Shown piece after piece: positions 8,721 through 19,200 of a DNA stretch of 64,000 nt (the first letter of the stretch is position 1; every line of letters starts with the position of its first letter). A program made the position numbers and the translations under genes. The notes beneath the pieces were generated by a model. The model worked only from the letters and a program-made list of their open reading frames with translations, did no database searches and was not told the origin of the DNA. The stretch covers positions 434,001-498,000 of the forward strand of contig JACKER010000008.1 of the NCBI GenBank assembly GCA_020632925.1, given 5' to 3'. The stretch is from Alphaproteobacteria bacterium (GTDB lineage: Bacteria; Myxococcota_A; UBA796; GCA-2862545).

Positions 8721-10379
8721 TCAGTGGGTGGCGTCGTACTCCGCGAGAGCGGCGTCCAGCCCGCGCAGCGTGGTGCGCACCGAGGTCTCGGTCGTGGAGC
8801 CCGCGATCAGCACGCGATCGGCCTCCTCGTGGAAGCGACGGACCAGCTCGGCCGCGAGCGCCCCCTTCCTCCGGGCGTCGCGCTCGCCCTCCCACCGCCG
8901 GTACATCTCGTCGAGCGCGACCCCGTCGGCGCCCATCGCGTCCAGCGTCCCGATGAGATCGCGATCGCCGGCGATCTGCTGGAACAGCACGGACTCGGCG
9001 TTGTTCCTTCGGTCGGCGACCTCGCGCTGGGTCACGAAGGTCCACCCGCCCAGCCCGAGCCCGCCGATGAGCAGGAGGGCGACGAGCGGCAGGACGATGC
9101 CCCAGGGGATGACGATCGGCGCGCGCGGCGCCTCCTCCTCCTCGAGGTCCGGAGCGCCGGGCGACGCCTCGCGCCGCGTCGGCTCCCAGGTCGCGCCCGC
9201 GTTGGTGGCGGGCCTCGACATCCTGCGGACCCGAGCCTCCTGGGACCCCACGCGCTCGTCCTTGTCGAGCGTCACGTCGAACCCCTGACGCACCATCGGG
9301 GGCGGCGTCTCGGCGAGCCACGACGGTCGCTCCTCGCTCGACGCGCGAGGCGCCTCCACCTTCGGCATGTAGTAGGGCGTGAGCGGGCGCACCGACCCGC
9401 TGGTGGACGGGACGGACGGCGGGGTCGGAGGCGAACCCGCCGGCGGGTTGGACTCGGGCGGAACGGAGGGCCGCTGGGGAGCCGCCCGCGCCGCGAACCA
9501 GGACGCCACCTCCTGGCGCTGCTCGAGGGGAGCCAGCGCATCCTCCGCGTCCGACCGGTCGACCAGCCCCGGACCCGGCGGATCGGGCGGCAGCGTGGCG
9601 AGCACGGCCTGGAGCGCGGATGCCAGCGGGGCGATGGTCGCGTAGCGCCTGGCCGGATCGTCCTCGGTCGCGCGTTCGATGATCGCGGCGAGCGCTGGAG
9701 GGATGTTCGGGTGCGAGCGGTGGCGGAGCCAGTAGCTCGGGTCGGTGCCGGCCATGACGACGAAGAGCGTCATGCCGATGCTGAAGACGTCGGCCCGCAC
9801 GTCCACGGATCGCGCGTCCGCGACCTGCTCGGGCGCCATGAAGCCGTACGTCCCCATGGCGGAGTGCGCCATGGTCCGGTGGCTGTCGGCCGTGCGCGCG
9901 ATGCCGAAGTCCACGAGCTTGGCGGTGCCATCGCGGGAGACGAGCACGTTGTGCGGCTTGATGTCGCGGTGGACGATGCCGACGGCGTGCGCCGCGGCGG
10001 CCCCGTCGCAGATCTGGAGCGCGGTCTGCACCGCGAGACGAGGTGGCAGGGGGCCCGTGCGCGTCACGCGATCGACGAGGCTGCCGCCCCGGACGCGCTC
10101 CATCACGAAGTAGACCGCGCCGTTGCACTCCGCCACGTCATAGACCCGGACCACGTTCGGGTGCTCCAGGACGGCCATGGCGCGCGCCTCGTCCTCGAAC
10201 CGCAGGCGCAGCTTGGGGCTGTGGGCGAGCTTCGGCAGCAGCACCTTGATGGCGCGCTCCACGTTCAGGCGGCGATCGAACACCGCCCACACCACGGCCT
10301 GCCCGCCCTCACCCAGCTGGCGCCGAAGCTCGAACCGCCCATCGACCACGACCGCGGCGTCGGGACCACCCGTCGACAT
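8721..10379 (-). CDS. Transmembrane Ser/Thr protein kinase
   Basis: A 552-aa eukaryotic-type kinase. The catalytic domain (about 14-275) has a glycine loop GEGGQA (23-28), Lys45 in AIKVL, HRDIKPHN with catalytic Asp139, DFG at 157-159 and MAPEQ. It should be active. A Pro/Ser-rich juxtamembrane stretch follows, then one membrane helix at about 424-447 (GIVLPLVALLLIGGLGLGGW) and an extracytoplasmic helical tail of about 100 residues (QREVADRRNNAESVL...) that could be a sensor. ATG 10379. It is transcribed toward mqo and divergent from the TonB-receptor operon. Confidence 0.93.
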   Translation of the reverse strand: MSTGGPDAAVVVDGRFELRRQLGEGGQAVVWAVFDRRLNVERAIKVLLPKLAHSPKLRLRFEDEARAMAVLEHPNVVRVYDVAECNGAVYFVMERVRGGSLVDRVTRTGPLPPRLAVQTALQICDGAAAAHAVGIVHRDIKPHNVLVSRDGTAKLVDFGIARTADSHRTMAHSAMGTYGFMAPEQVADARSVDVRADVFSIGMTLFVVMAGTDPSYWLRHRSHPNIPPALAAIIERATEDDPARRYATIAPLASALQAVLATLPPDPPGPGLVDRSDAEDALAPLEQRQEVASWFAARAAPQRPSVPPESNPPAGSPPTPPSVPSTSGSVRPLTPYYMPKVEAPRASSEERPSWLAETPPPMVRQGFDVTLDKDERVGSQEARVRRMSRPATNAGATWEPTRREASPGAPDLEEEEAPRAPIVIPWGIVLPLVALLLIGGLGLGGWTFVTQREVADRRNNAESVLFQQIAGDRDLIGTLDAMGADGVALDEMYRRWEGERDARRKGALAAELVRRFHEEADRVLIAGSTTETSVRTTLRGLDAALAEYDATH

Positions 10380-10518
10380 GCGCGCACTCTAGACGAGAAC
10401 GGAGGCGGTGGGAACGGGTACCGAGGTACCGTGATCTTCGGCCAGGATCCGCCCATGGCCGGATCGGCACGCCAGCGGTGGCGTCCGGCGGCTGCTACGC
10501 TGTGACCGGAGACCGGGC

Positions 10519-10725
10519 ATGCCTGCCGACGACAAGGGCCGTATCATCGTCCGAGGACCCGACGCCGAGGAGCTGGCCGCGGTGTTGCGGTGGCCCGCGT
10601 TGCCGGACGGGGGCTACGGCTTCGTCGACCTGCCGCGGGCAGCCGTCGCGCTTCGGGAGCTGTCGGCGCGCCGCGCGATCGGCAAGCTCGGGCTCGACGT
10701 GGTGCTCGAGATCGACGGGACGTGA
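10519..10725 (+). CDS. 68-aa protein of unknown function, coupled to receptor gene
   Basis: A small, soluble, charged protein (MPADDKGRIIVRGPDAEEL... ending LGLDVVLEIDGT) that I do not recognise. It has no signal peptide and no cysteines. Support for a real gene is GGAG at 10508-10511 with suitable spacing before ATG 10519, and a GTGA overlap of its stop with the start of the next gene, which suggests translational coupling. It could act as a leader or a small cytosolic partner of the receptor operon. Confidence 0.55.
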   Translation: MPADDKGRIIVRGPDAEELAAVLRWPALPDGGYGFVDLPRAAVALRELSARRAIGKLGLDVVLEIDGT

Positions 10726-13037
10726 TCTGGCCCCTGTGGGCGGTGGCCGCCGGCGCGGACTGTCCGGCGCCGACCTGGCCCCCGGGCGCGGAACCCGAGC
10801 CCGCGACGGTCAGGCTCCTGGTCCGCACGGACGCCGCTGGCGCCGTCACCGGGATCGAGGAGCAGGAGGGTCCGACCGAGCTCGTGCAGTCCGCCCTCCT
10901 CGGGCTCGACGGCTGTGGACTGGCGCCGGATACGTCCACCCCGCTCACGTGGGTGGTACCGCTCCCGCCGGTCAACGTGTCCGGCGTCCTGCGCGCGCGG
11001 GGGACCGGCGACGCCATCGTCGGCCGGGTGGTGTTCGTGGGCGAGCGGGTCGCGCGCACCGACGACCACGGACGCTTCGAGCTGCGCAACGTCGCGCCTG
11101 GCGACCACGGCCTTCGGCTGGGGGACCCCGAGTGGCGCCTGCCGGCGACGACCGTCCGGGTCGAAACAGACGCGGGGCTCGAGCTCGAGCTCTGGGCGGG
11201 GCCCGGCAAGCCGCAGGACGAGCTGGTCGCGATCTACGACCGGGACGAGGGCGCGGTGGTGGCGCGCACGGTGGACCTCGAGCGGGCCGGCGCGATGCCC
11301 GGGAGCCTCGACGATCCGCTGCGGGCGCTGGCCGGTCAGCCCGGGTTGACGCGGGCCCCCTTCGACTCGGGCTGGCTGCTGGTACGTGGCGCCGACTACG
11401 ACGAGGTCGGGCTGTTCGTGCAGGGCGTGCGCGTGCCGCTCGTCTACCACCTCGGAGGCTTCACCAGCATCCTGCACCCCGAGCTGGTCGATCGGGTCGA
11501 CTTCTGGCCCGGGCTCTTCCCCGCCCGCTACGGGCAGGCCCTCTCCGGCGCCGTCGATCTGTCGCTGCGCCCGGTCGGCGACCGCGCCTACGCCTCGGTC
11601 GGCGCCAACGTCGTCTTCGCGTCGGTCTGGGCGGAGGTCCCCACACCGTTCGGCGGCGTGGCCGTGGGGGCGCGGCGCTCCTGGCTCGACGGCGTGCTGG
11701 CCCTGGCCGTCGGTCCCGACGCCGCCGGCATCGCACCGCGCTTCTGGGACGCGGAGCTGCACGCGACCATCGGGAAGGGGTCGCTGACCGTGTTCGGGCT
11801 CTCCGACGCGATCGACGCGCCGAGCTTCGACGGCGACGGCATCCTGACCATCGAGCAGCAGGCGGTCCAGGCGCAGGCCGTGGTCCCGGTGGGCGATGTC
11901 CGCCTCCAACCCTACCTCGCGACCACCCACCGCACGGTCACCGGCGAGGTCGGCAGCGACGTGGAGCCGCAGTCGGTGGCCGAGCTCTATCCGGGGCTGC
12001 GCATCGTGGGCGAGACCTCGCTCGACCGCCTGACGGTGGGCGCGGGCTTCGACGGGCAGCGCCACGACTTCGCGCTGACCCGGGCCGACGCGGACGCGCA
12101 CGCCGCCGTGTGGACGCTCGACCCGTTCGTGTCGGCCTCGATCGACGGCCCCGTGCGGCTGTGGTCCGAGGTGCGCGGCACGCTCGACATCGTGGAGGGC
12201 GACCCGTACCAGCCCGTCCGCACGGGCCTCTCGCCCCGGGCAGGCGCCACCTTCGCGCCGCGGTCGTGGTTCGACCTGCACACCTCCTTCGGGCGGCTCG
12301 TCGCCACGCCCACGCCGACGCTCTGGCTCGGCATCGCGGACGGGGCCTACCTCGGCCTCGAGCGCTCCGAGCAGGTCACGGCGGGCACCCGGATCGGCGA
12401 CGAGCGGCTCCAGCTGGACGTCGACCTGTGGACGCGGACCGCGCGGGACCTCGCCGAGCTCGAGCTCGACGGCTCCGTCGGGCAGCTCTCAGGTCGGGCG
12501 GACGGGCTCGAGTCCGCCCTGCGCGGCCGCCACCGGGACTTCGTGGCGACCGCGCTGTTCCAGCTCACCCGCAGCGACAAGCGCGAGGACGCCGACGACG
12601 ACTGGGCCCCCTCGGCCTTCAAGGTGCCCGTCCGGGTCGAGCTCGCCGCGCTCCAGTCGCTGCCCCGGCGGTGGGAGCTGTCGGCGCGGTTCCGGGCCAC
12701 GAGCGGCTTTCCGCGGACCTCGCTGCTCGACCTGCCCGGCCAGCCCCCGCTCTACACCCCCACCTCGGCCTACGACATCCTGCTGCAGCGGACCGTGGAC
12801 CTCGATCTGCCCGAGGACCAGGCCCGCCTGGCGGCCTACCACGCCCTCGATCTGCACGTGGGCAAGGTCTTCTCGTTCCGGCGCTGGGAGCTGGCGACGG
12901 CGCTCGACCTGCAGAACGTCTACAACCGACGCGTCGTGGAGCCGGTGATCACCGGGTTCGGAGAGTCCCGCCCCTCCTACGGCTTCGGCCTGCCCGTGCT
13001 GCCCGTCTTCTCGGTGGAGGCGCGCACCTGGCCCTGA
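10722..13037 (+). CDS. TonB-dependent receptor-like protein with N-terminal TonB_C-like domain
   Basis: A 771-aa predicted outer-membrane protein. After a short hydrophobic leader (1-12) there is a region resembling a divergent TonB C-terminal domain (about 19-84, ATVRLLVRTDAAGAVTG), then a carboxypeptidase-regulatory-like beta-sandwich (86-160). A plug follows from about 185 (GSLDDPLRALAGQPGLTRAPF, LLVRGADYDEVGLFVQGVRVP), then a beta-barrel ending in VFSVEARTWP. The plug closely parallels the receptor at 43762-46302, so the two are paralogues. GTG 10722 overlaps the previous stop (GTGA). The ligand is unknown. The TonB_C assignment is weaker here than in the paralogue. Confidence 0.8.
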   Translation: MIWPLWAVAAGADCPAPTWPPGAEPEPATVRLLVRTDAAGAVTGIEEQEGPTELVQSALLGLDGCGLAPDTSTPLTWVVPLPPVNVSGVLRARGTGDAIVGRVVFVGERVARTDDHGRFELRNVAPGDHGLRLGDPEWRLPATTVRVETDAGLELELWAGPGKPQDELVAIYDRDEGAVVARTVDLERAGAMPGSLDDPLRALAGQPGLTRAPFDSGWLLVRGADYDEVGLFVQGVRVPLVYHLGGFTSILHPELVDRVDFWPGLFPARYGQALSGAVDLSLRPVGDRAYASVGANVVFASVWAEVPTPFGGVAVGARRSWLDGVLALAVGPDAAGIAPRFWDAELHATIGKGSLTVFGLSDAIDAPSFDGDGILTIEQQAVQAQAVVPVGDVRLQPYLATTHRTVTGEVGSDVEPQSVAELYPGLRIVGETSLDRLTVGAGFDGQRHDFALTRADADAHAAVWTLDPFVSASIDGPVRLWSEVRGTLDIVEGDPYQPVRTGLSPRAGATFAPRSWFDLHTSFGRLVATPTPTLWLGIADGAYLGLERSEQVTAGTRIGDERLQLDVDLWTRTARDLAELELDGSVGQLSGRADGLESALRGRHRDFVATALFQLTRSDKREDADDDWAPSAFKVPVRVELAALQSLPRRWELSARFRATSGFPRTSLLDLPGQPPLYTPTSAYDILLQRTVDLDLPEDQARLAAYHALDLHVGKVFSFRRWELATALDLQNVYNRRVVEPVITGFGESRPSYGFGLPVLPVFSVEARTWP

Positions 13038-13064
13038 CCGGAGTACCCTGCGTCCGGAGGTCGG

Positions 13065-14675
13065 ATGGAGGACGTTCTCGTCGTCGGCGCCGGGCCCGTC
13101 GGCCTGTTCCTCGCCATCGAGCTGGTCCGCCACGGCCTGCGGCCCCGCATCGTCGATCGGCGGACCCAGCACCCGCCGCTGTCGCGCGCCATCGCGATCC
13201 AGCCCCGCACCCTCGAGGCGCTCGACGGCTCCGGGGTGAGCGCGCGACTGCTGGCCCGCGGGCTGAAGGTCCGGCGCCTGCGCTTCCGGTCCGGGAGCGC
13301 GGAGCTCGACGTGCCCCTGGACGACCTGCCGACCAGCCACCCCTACGTGCTGGTCCTGCCCCAGTCCGACACCGAGCGCGAGCTGGAGGAGCGCGCCCGG
13401 GAGCTCGGCATCCTGGTCGAGCGGGGGGTGGAGCTGGTCCACCTCGAGCGCGGCGAGGGTCCACCGCGGGTCCTGCTGCACCGCCTGTCCGACGGCGCCG
13501 AGGAGCTGCGCGTCTACCGCTGGGTCGTGGGCTGCGACGGCGCGACCAGCGCGGTGCGGCGCTGGACGGACGGCGACCTGCGGGGTCGGGAGGCCGGTGT
13601 GCGCTTCCTGATCGGGGATCTGCGCGCGACGCTGCCGCTCGGTCGCGACGAGTCCTGGCTGTACACCACCGGAGACGGCCTGTGCGCGGTGGTGCCGCTG
13701 CCTGGTGGGGAGGACCGCTGGCGCCTGATCGCCGACACGCGGGACTCCGATCCCATCGTCCCCGAGGCCGACCTGATGCGCATCGTGCTCGAGCAGCGGG
13801 CCGGCCTGCGCGCGCACGTCGAGCAGGATGGGTGGGTCGGCAGCTTCTCGGTGCTGGAGCGGGTCGAGGAGCGCTACCGGCGGGGGCGCGTCCTGCTCGC
13901 GGGTGACGCGGCCCACACCCACTCCCCCATCGGGGGCCAGGGGATGAACACCGGCCTGCAGGACGCCCACAACCTCGCGTGGAAGCTCGCGCTGGTGCTC
14001 CGTGGCCTGGCCGACGAGGCCCTGATCGACAGCTACGAGGCCGAGCGTCGACCCGTGGCGCGAGCGGTCACCCAGCAGACCGGCCAGGCCACGCGCTTCG
14101 CGGTCGCGCGCGGGGCGATCCCGCAGCTCGTGCGGGACCGGGTCGTCGGCTTCCTGGCTGGCTTCGGGCTGGTCCAGGCACCGTTCCTGAGGCGCGCGGC
14201 GGAGATCGACGTGAGCTACCGGAGCAGCCCGCTCTCGAGCGAGCACGGCTCCTCCCCCTCCCCGAGCGCGCTGCGCGCCGGCGACCACGTCCCCGACGTG
14301 CCGATCTATCGGACGCTGCGCACGAGCGGCCTGCTGCGCAGCGCCCGGCACGTGCTGCTGCTGTTCGCGGGAGCGGACCGCCCGCCCACCACGCTCGCCC
14401 GCCTGGTGGAGGTGGCCCGGCAGACCGCGCGGACCCACCCCGACACCGTCGACGTCTGGCTCGTGGTCCACGCGGGGAACGCGCCCGAGGCCTGCGCCGA
14501 CGAGCCCTCGCTGCTGCTCGACCCCGACGGACACCTGAACGCGGTCTTCGGCGCGGGCGTGGCGACGGCGTTCCTCGTCCGACCCGACGGCTACGTCGGC
14601 TGGCGCTGCCACCCGATCGACGGCGAGAAGCTCCGGGAGCGCCTCAGCTGGACTTCGGAGCGAACACCAGGCTGA
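13065..14675 (+). CDS. FAD-dependent monooxygenase (aromatic hydroxylase type)
   Basis: A 536-aa class A flavoprotein monooxygenase. VLVVGAGPVGLFLAIEL (4-20) is the Rossmann FAD site, VGCDGATSAVR is the DG motif, and LLAGDAAHTHSPIGGQGMN is the second FAD-binding GD motif. Residues from about 400 form a thioredoxin-like C-terminal domain, as in PheA/TfdB/MhpA relatives, without a CxxC pair. It would use NAD(P)H and O2 to hydroxylate an aromatic or polyketide-like substrate, which is unknown. GGAGGTCGG precedes ATG 13065, 27 nt after the receptor gene. Its 3' end overlaps the convergent msrB gene by 32 bp. Confidence 0.9.
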   Translation: MEDVLVVGAGPVGLFLAIELVRHGLRPRIVDRRTQHPPLSRAIAIQPRTLEALDGSGVSARLLARGLKVRRLRFRSGSAELDVPLDDLPTSHPYVLVLPQSDTERELEERARELGILVERGVELVHLERGEGPPRVLLHRLSDGAEELRVYRWVVGCDGATSAVRRWTDGDLRGREAGVRFLIGDLRATLPLGRDESWLYTTGDGLCAVVPLPGGEDRWRLIADTRDSDPIVPEADLMRIVLEQRAGLRAHVEQDGWVGSFSVLERVEERYRRGRVLLAGDAAHTHSPIGGQGMNTGLQDAHNLAWKLALVLRGLADEALIDSYEAERRPVARAVTQQTGQATRFAVARGAIPQLVRDRVVGFLAGFGLVQAPFLRRAAEIDVSYRSSPLSSEHGSSPSPSALRAGDHVPDVPIYRTLRTSGLLRSARHVLLLFAGADRPPTTLARLVEVARQTARTHPDTVDVWLVVHAGNAPEACADEPSLLLDPDGHLNAVFGAGVATAFLVRPDGYVGWRCHPIDGEKLRERLSWTSERTPG

Positions 14676-15180
14676 TGGAGTCGATGCAGTAGCGGAGGTG
14701 GGTCGGGGCGGGCCCGTCGGGGAACACGTGCCCCTGGTGGCCGCCGCACCGCGCGCACGCGACCTCGGTCCGCACCATGCCGAGCGAGGCGTCTCGCGTC
14801 TCGGCGATGCGGTCCGCCTTGATCGGGCGGGTGAACGAGGGCCAACCCGTCCCCGAGTCGAACTTGTCCTGCGAGGAGAACAGCGTCAGCCCGCAGCCCG
14901 CGCACCGGTAGACCCCGTCCGCGTGGTTGTTCCAGTACGCACCGGTGAACGGGCGCTCCGTACCCTGCTCGCGGAGCACGTGGTAGGCCTCCGGCGAGAG
15001 CACGGCCCGCCACTCCTCCGGCGTCTTGACCAGCTTCTCGACCTTCTCCGGGTCCGACGGCAGATCCGGGAAGCCCGGCTTCGCAGGCGCGGCCGGGGCT
15101 TGGCCCCCCTCGGTCCCCCCGGCGGCGGCGCACGCCACGGCGGAGAGCCCGAGGACCAGGAATCGACGGCGACTCGTCAT
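14644..15180 (-). CDS. msrB: Peptide-methionine (R)-S-oxide reductase, exported
   Basis: A 178-aa MsrB that reduces methionine-R-sulfoxide in proteins. Zinc-binding pairs are C93/C96 (CAGC) and C142/C145 (CARC). GTGWPSF and GGHQGHVF are present, and the catalytic Cys165 lies in RYCIDSISLVF. The N-terminus SRRRFLVLGLSAVAC has a twin-arginine pattern and a possible lipobox (AVAC, Cys17), so the enzyme is probably exported by Tat and may be a lipoprotein. ATG 15180 has GGAGG 4 nt upstream. It is the last gene of the minus-strand run that begins with rtcB, and overlaps the FAD monooxygenase 3' end. Confidence 0.95.
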   Translation of the reverse strand: MTSRRRFLVLGLSAVACAAAGGTEGGQAPAAPAKPGFPDLPSDPEKVEKLVKTPEEWRAVLSPEAYHVLREQGTERPFTGAYWNNHADGVYRCAGCGLTLFSSQDKFDSGTGWPSFTRPIKADRIAETRDASLGMVRTEVACARCGGHQGHVFPDGPAPTHLRYCIDSISLVFAPKSS

Positions 15181-15231
15181 GACACCTCCCACGCCCTCTC
15201 CTGAGCTGCGGGGGAGGCCCTCGTTACACGG

Positions 15232-16227
15232 TCAGTGCGGCCGCTTGGCCTTGCTCCCCTTGCCGCCCTTACCCTCGCCGCCGCCGTCGCCGCCAGCGGG
15301 GGCCTTGCCCTCGCCCGCCTTGCCCTTGCCGGCCTTGCCCTCGCCGCCGCCGCCCTTGCCGGCGACGAAGCCCTCCCCGAAGGTGTCGAGGGCCTTCGCC
15401 ACGTCCGTGACCGCGTACCCGGTCTCCTTGTCGTGGACGGAGGCGAACACGCGGCCGATCTTCGCGTCGACCTTGGTGACCTTGGCCTCGGTGTACGTCC
15501 CGACCCAGGGGACCTGGACGGTGTCACCCACCGCGTACGTCACGCCGGGGTCGATGGGCATGCACTGGTCCACCGTCCAGGCCGACAAGCGGCCCGCGAA
15601 CCCGAGGGACAGCAGCTTCTTCGGGGTCAGTGCGACCAGCACACCGTGCTCGACCTTGTCGCCGGACTTGCAGGCGACGGAGACGCCGACGCGCCCTGCC
15701 TCGAGCGCCCGGAAGCGGTCGGCCTTCCACGCATCGTCCTTCTGGCCGACCCCCGCGGGGTTGTCGAGGTCGAGGTCGAGGTCGCGCACGACCGGCTCGG
15801 TCGCCGTGCCCGAGACCACGATGGCCCGCTGCAGACCGCTACCCGACTCCCAGTGACCGAGCAGCAGGTCACCGACCTTGGCCTCCTGGGCCCTGGGGAT
15901 GGGGATGATGAGCGAGTTCGGGATGGTGAACTCGGTGCCCGCGAGCGACTTGACCTTCGACTCCGCCGGTCCGGGCTCCAACATGGTGGCGCCATAGAAG
16001 ATGAAGGTCGCCTTGTCGATGCCGTCGGACACGGCGCGGTCGAAGAAGTCGCGGCTCGGTGCGAGCACGAAGTCACCTTCCGCGGCCGTCGTCTTGACCA
16101 CGGGGAAGTCCAGTCCCGGGATGGTGCCGGGCTGCGCCTCGACCGGCTCGGGAACGGGCGCCGGCTCGGGCTCGGGCGGCGGGGTGCTGCTCCCGGAACA
16201 GGCGAAGAGCGTCAGGACTGCGATCAT
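15232..16227 (-). CDS. Lipoprotein with Tudor-like segment and Gly/Lys-rich tail
   Basis: A 331-aa predicted lipoprotein of unknown function. The signal peptide MIAVLTLFAC ends at Cys10, followed by a Pro/Glu linker (PPPEPEPAPVPEPVE). The middle has no domain I recognise. Around residues 240-270, VGDTVQVPWVGTYTEAKVTKV resembles a Tudor/SH3-like barrel that may be repeated in weaker form upstream. The C-terminal 45 residues are low-complexity GKGGGGEGKAGKGKAG, strongly basic. ATG 16227 has GGAGGG upstream. The gap to the upstream pseudokinase gene is 32 nt and to msrB downstream 51 nt, consistent with one transcript. Confidence 0.7.
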   Translation of the reverse strand: MIAVLTLFACSGSSTPPPEPEPAPVPEPVEAQPGTIPGLDFPVVKTTAAEGDFVLAPSRDFFDRAVSDGIDKATFIFYGATMLEPGPAESKVKSLAGTEFTIPNSLIIPIPRAQEAKVGDLLLGHWESGSGLQRAIVVSGTATEPVVRDLDLDLDNPAGVGQKDDAWKADRFRALEAGRVGVSVACKSGDKVEHGVLVALTPKKLLSLGFAGRLSAWTVDQCMPIDPGVTYAVGDTVQVPWVGTYTEAKVTKVDAKIGRVFASVHDKETGYAVTDVAKALDTFGEGFVAGKGGGGEGKAGKGKAGEGKAPAGGDGGGEGKGGKGSKAKRPH

Positions 16228-16259
16228 GGGTCTCCCTCCGGGTCGGGAGCCTACGGCGT

Positions 16260-19200
16260 TCAGGTCGCCGCGTCGATCGCGCGCTGCAAGGGGGAACGTG
16301 TCCGGACGCCACACCGCTTCGCGATGTCCCGCGCCTCGTCGAGATCAGCGGCCGCCTCGTCGTTCCGATCCCCCAGGCGGCGGAGGCGCGCACGCGCGCA
16401 GAGGGCGTGTCCGAGGGCCGGCGCGAAGCCCGCCGAGCGAAGCTCGTCGATCGCACGCTGGAGGACCTCCTCGGCCTGCGCCTGGCTGCCGCTGGCGTCC
16501 ATCACGCGCGCCAGCTCGACCCGCGCGAGCGCGGCCCACCCGACGCTCCGACCCGCGAGGTCCTGCACCGCCGTCTGCAGGCGTTCGAGCGCGCTGTCCG
16601 GCTCGCCCTCGCGCACGCTGCGGCGACCGAGCAGGGTCATGACCCGGCCGAGCCGCGCCCCCGCCGTCCGGCGAGCGGCGGGCAGCAGCGCCAGGAGTCG
16701 CGCCGTGGCCTCCTCGTGGTGGCCTTCGTACAGCTCCAGCGCGGCGAGACCCAGGTGGGCCTCGGCGAGCGCCGTCGGGTGTCCCTGGGCGTGCTTCAGC
16801 GCCTCCTCGAGCACGGGCCGAGCGTCGCGCGCGCGCCCGAGCTCGAGGTGGACCGCGCCCAGCCGGACCAGCGTGAGCGCCAGGGCCTCGGCGTCGGACT
16901 CGCCGCGTCCGCGGGCGGCCGCCTCGACCAGCCGACGTTGCACCCGCTCCGCGTCGTCGAGGTGTTGCAGGGCCAGATCGAGGGCCCCCGTCCACAGCTC
17001 GAGATCGCCGAGCGCCGAGGCCACCGTCGCCTCGCGCGTGGCGTCCCCGGCGGCTCGGACCTCGCGCAGGGCCTCCTCCAGCATCGCGCGCGCCTCGTCC
17101 GGGTGCCCGAGGTCGAGGTGGAGGGCGGCGAGCTCGACCCGTCCGTCGGCCTCCGCCTCCGTCTCCCGCAGCTGGTGCAGGGTGGCGAGCGCCGTCGTCA
17201 GCTGGGCCAGTCCGCCCCGGGCGTCGTGCAGCTCGATCATCACGCGGCCGAGCAGTCGTCGCGCTCGCGCCTCGCCCGCCCGATCGCTGGCCGCCCCGAG
17301 ACGCTCGATCGCGACCCCGAGGTGCTCGTGGGCGTCCTCCAGCTGCCCTTCGGCGACCATCGCCTCGGCGAGCCGGAGCCGCACCCGCCCCGACAGGTGG
17401 GGATCGCACGTGGCCTCGGCGATCCGCAGCCCGTGCTGGATGTTCCCGATGGCGCTCCCCGCGGCGCGCAACAGGGCCTCCGTGCGCCGGTCCCCGCAGC
17501 GGACGCTGAACACCAGCGCGCGCTCGCGGTGCCGGATCGCCTCGGTCGACATGCCGGCGAGCGCGCAGATCTCCGCTGCGGCGCTGTGGGCGAGCGCGAG
17601 CTGTGGAGGCGCCAGCCCCTCCATCGCGAGCACCAGGGAGGCGGCGCCGAGGGCCGCGGACACCGGCATCCGGTCACGGAGGATGGCGACCATCGCGAGC
17701 AACAGGGAGGTCGCCGCCCGCTGTTGTCCCCGCTCCACGGCGTCCTTCAGCGCGCCCAGCAGATCGGGGACCTCCTCCTCCAGATCCGACGGCGCGAAGC
17801 CCTCGACGCGGCGCTCGATGGCGCCGAGCGCCGGCCCCGTACCGAGCTGGGCGAGGTGCATGGCCCGCCTGAGCGCGGAGAGCTCGAGGTCCAGGCTCGG
17901 GCGGGAGGCCAGGATCCAGCCACGGACGTGCATCGGCACGCGGTACCGCATCTGGTCCGACACGCCGCCGACGACCTCCTCCACCAGGCCCGCGTCGTCG
18001 AGCTCGGCGAGCACACCGGAGGCGAAGGGAGCCTCGGGCCACGCGGACAGATCGAGGACCGCCGCGGCCGCTTCGATCCCGAAGGGCCCCTCGATCACCG
18101 CGAGCTGGCGCAGCGCCACAGACGCCCACTCGGGCGACAGCTCCCGCACCACCTCCAGCATGACCACCAGGCCGTCGCGACGCAGGGAGAGGCGCTCCTT
18201 GACGCGCGTGGTCAGCGACTCGAGCGAGGCGCCTCGGGTCAGCGCCCGCCCCGCGAGGCCGATCGCGCCAGGCCACCCCCGCAGGCGGACCGCCAGCTCG
18301 ACCGCGAGCGGATCGTGCGCCAGCGCCGGCCGATAGGCCCTGAGCCCCAGCAGCTCGGCCCCGACGGTCCCACCGAGGGGCTCGAGGACCAGGCGGCGCG
18401 CGGCGCGGAGCCCAGGCAGCAGCCCGACGATCAGGAAGCGCGCCTCGGGCGCCTGGGACATCCACTCGCCCACCGCGGGAGCGAGCGTCTCGGAGCTCTC
18501 CTCCCTCGCCTCCAGCACGACGACGACCTTCCCCCGCCGGGACAGCACGCGCCCGAGCCGCGTGTTCGGCTCGACGGGATCGAGCCCGACCCCGAGAGCG
18601 CACGCCATGGCCCAGGCGTGGGCGCCCGCGTCCGCCATCCCGCCGGGATGGACGTGGAGCACGGCGTATCCGAGCTCCTCCGAGAGGCGGGCGGCGACGG
18701 CCGACGCGAGCTGGGTCCGACCGATGCCGGGCGGTCCGTCCAGGACGATGGCGCGTCCGGCCCCCTTGAGCTGGCGGACGATCCCGTCCACCTCCTCGGC
18801 GCGACCCACCAGATCGGCGGAGGGCGCCACGGCCGGCGTCGAGAACGGCTCGAGCTTGCGGAACGCGTCCACCGGGACCGCCATGCCCAGCCCGCCGACG
18901 GGCGCACCCAACGCCCGCAGCGCCTCACCGAGGTCCCTGGCCGTCCGCCAGCGATGGGCAGAATCTCGCCGGAAGCAGGGATAGAGCACGTCTCCCAGGC
19001 CCGGTTGTGCCTGATCGAGGGCGGCCAGGAAGCCGGGCTCGGCCAGCCGATCCTCCACCCGTCGGACCTCGGACCGATCGGCGAACGGCGGCTTGCCGGT
19101 GACGAGCGCATGGAGGGTGCACGCCAGGCCGAAGAGGTCGACGCTCGGATCGGCGAGCGGATCGAGCGCGTCCTCGGCCGCCCAGGCCCCGGGCGGGACC

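Noticed and set aside
5033..8956. Very long plus-strand open frame of about 1300 codons
   Set aside because: It runs in another frame over glgP and antisense to mqo, its product is almost only Arg, Pro, Ala and Gly, and it has no domain. It is a high-GC shadow.
8721..10379. Kinase as a pseudokinase like the 1174-aa protein
   Set aside because: Glycine loop, Lys45, HRD and DFG are all intact, so it should be active.
12489..14612. 700-codon minus-strand frame opposite the receptor and monooxygenase genes
   Set aside because: Low-information composition and full overlap with two well-supported genes.
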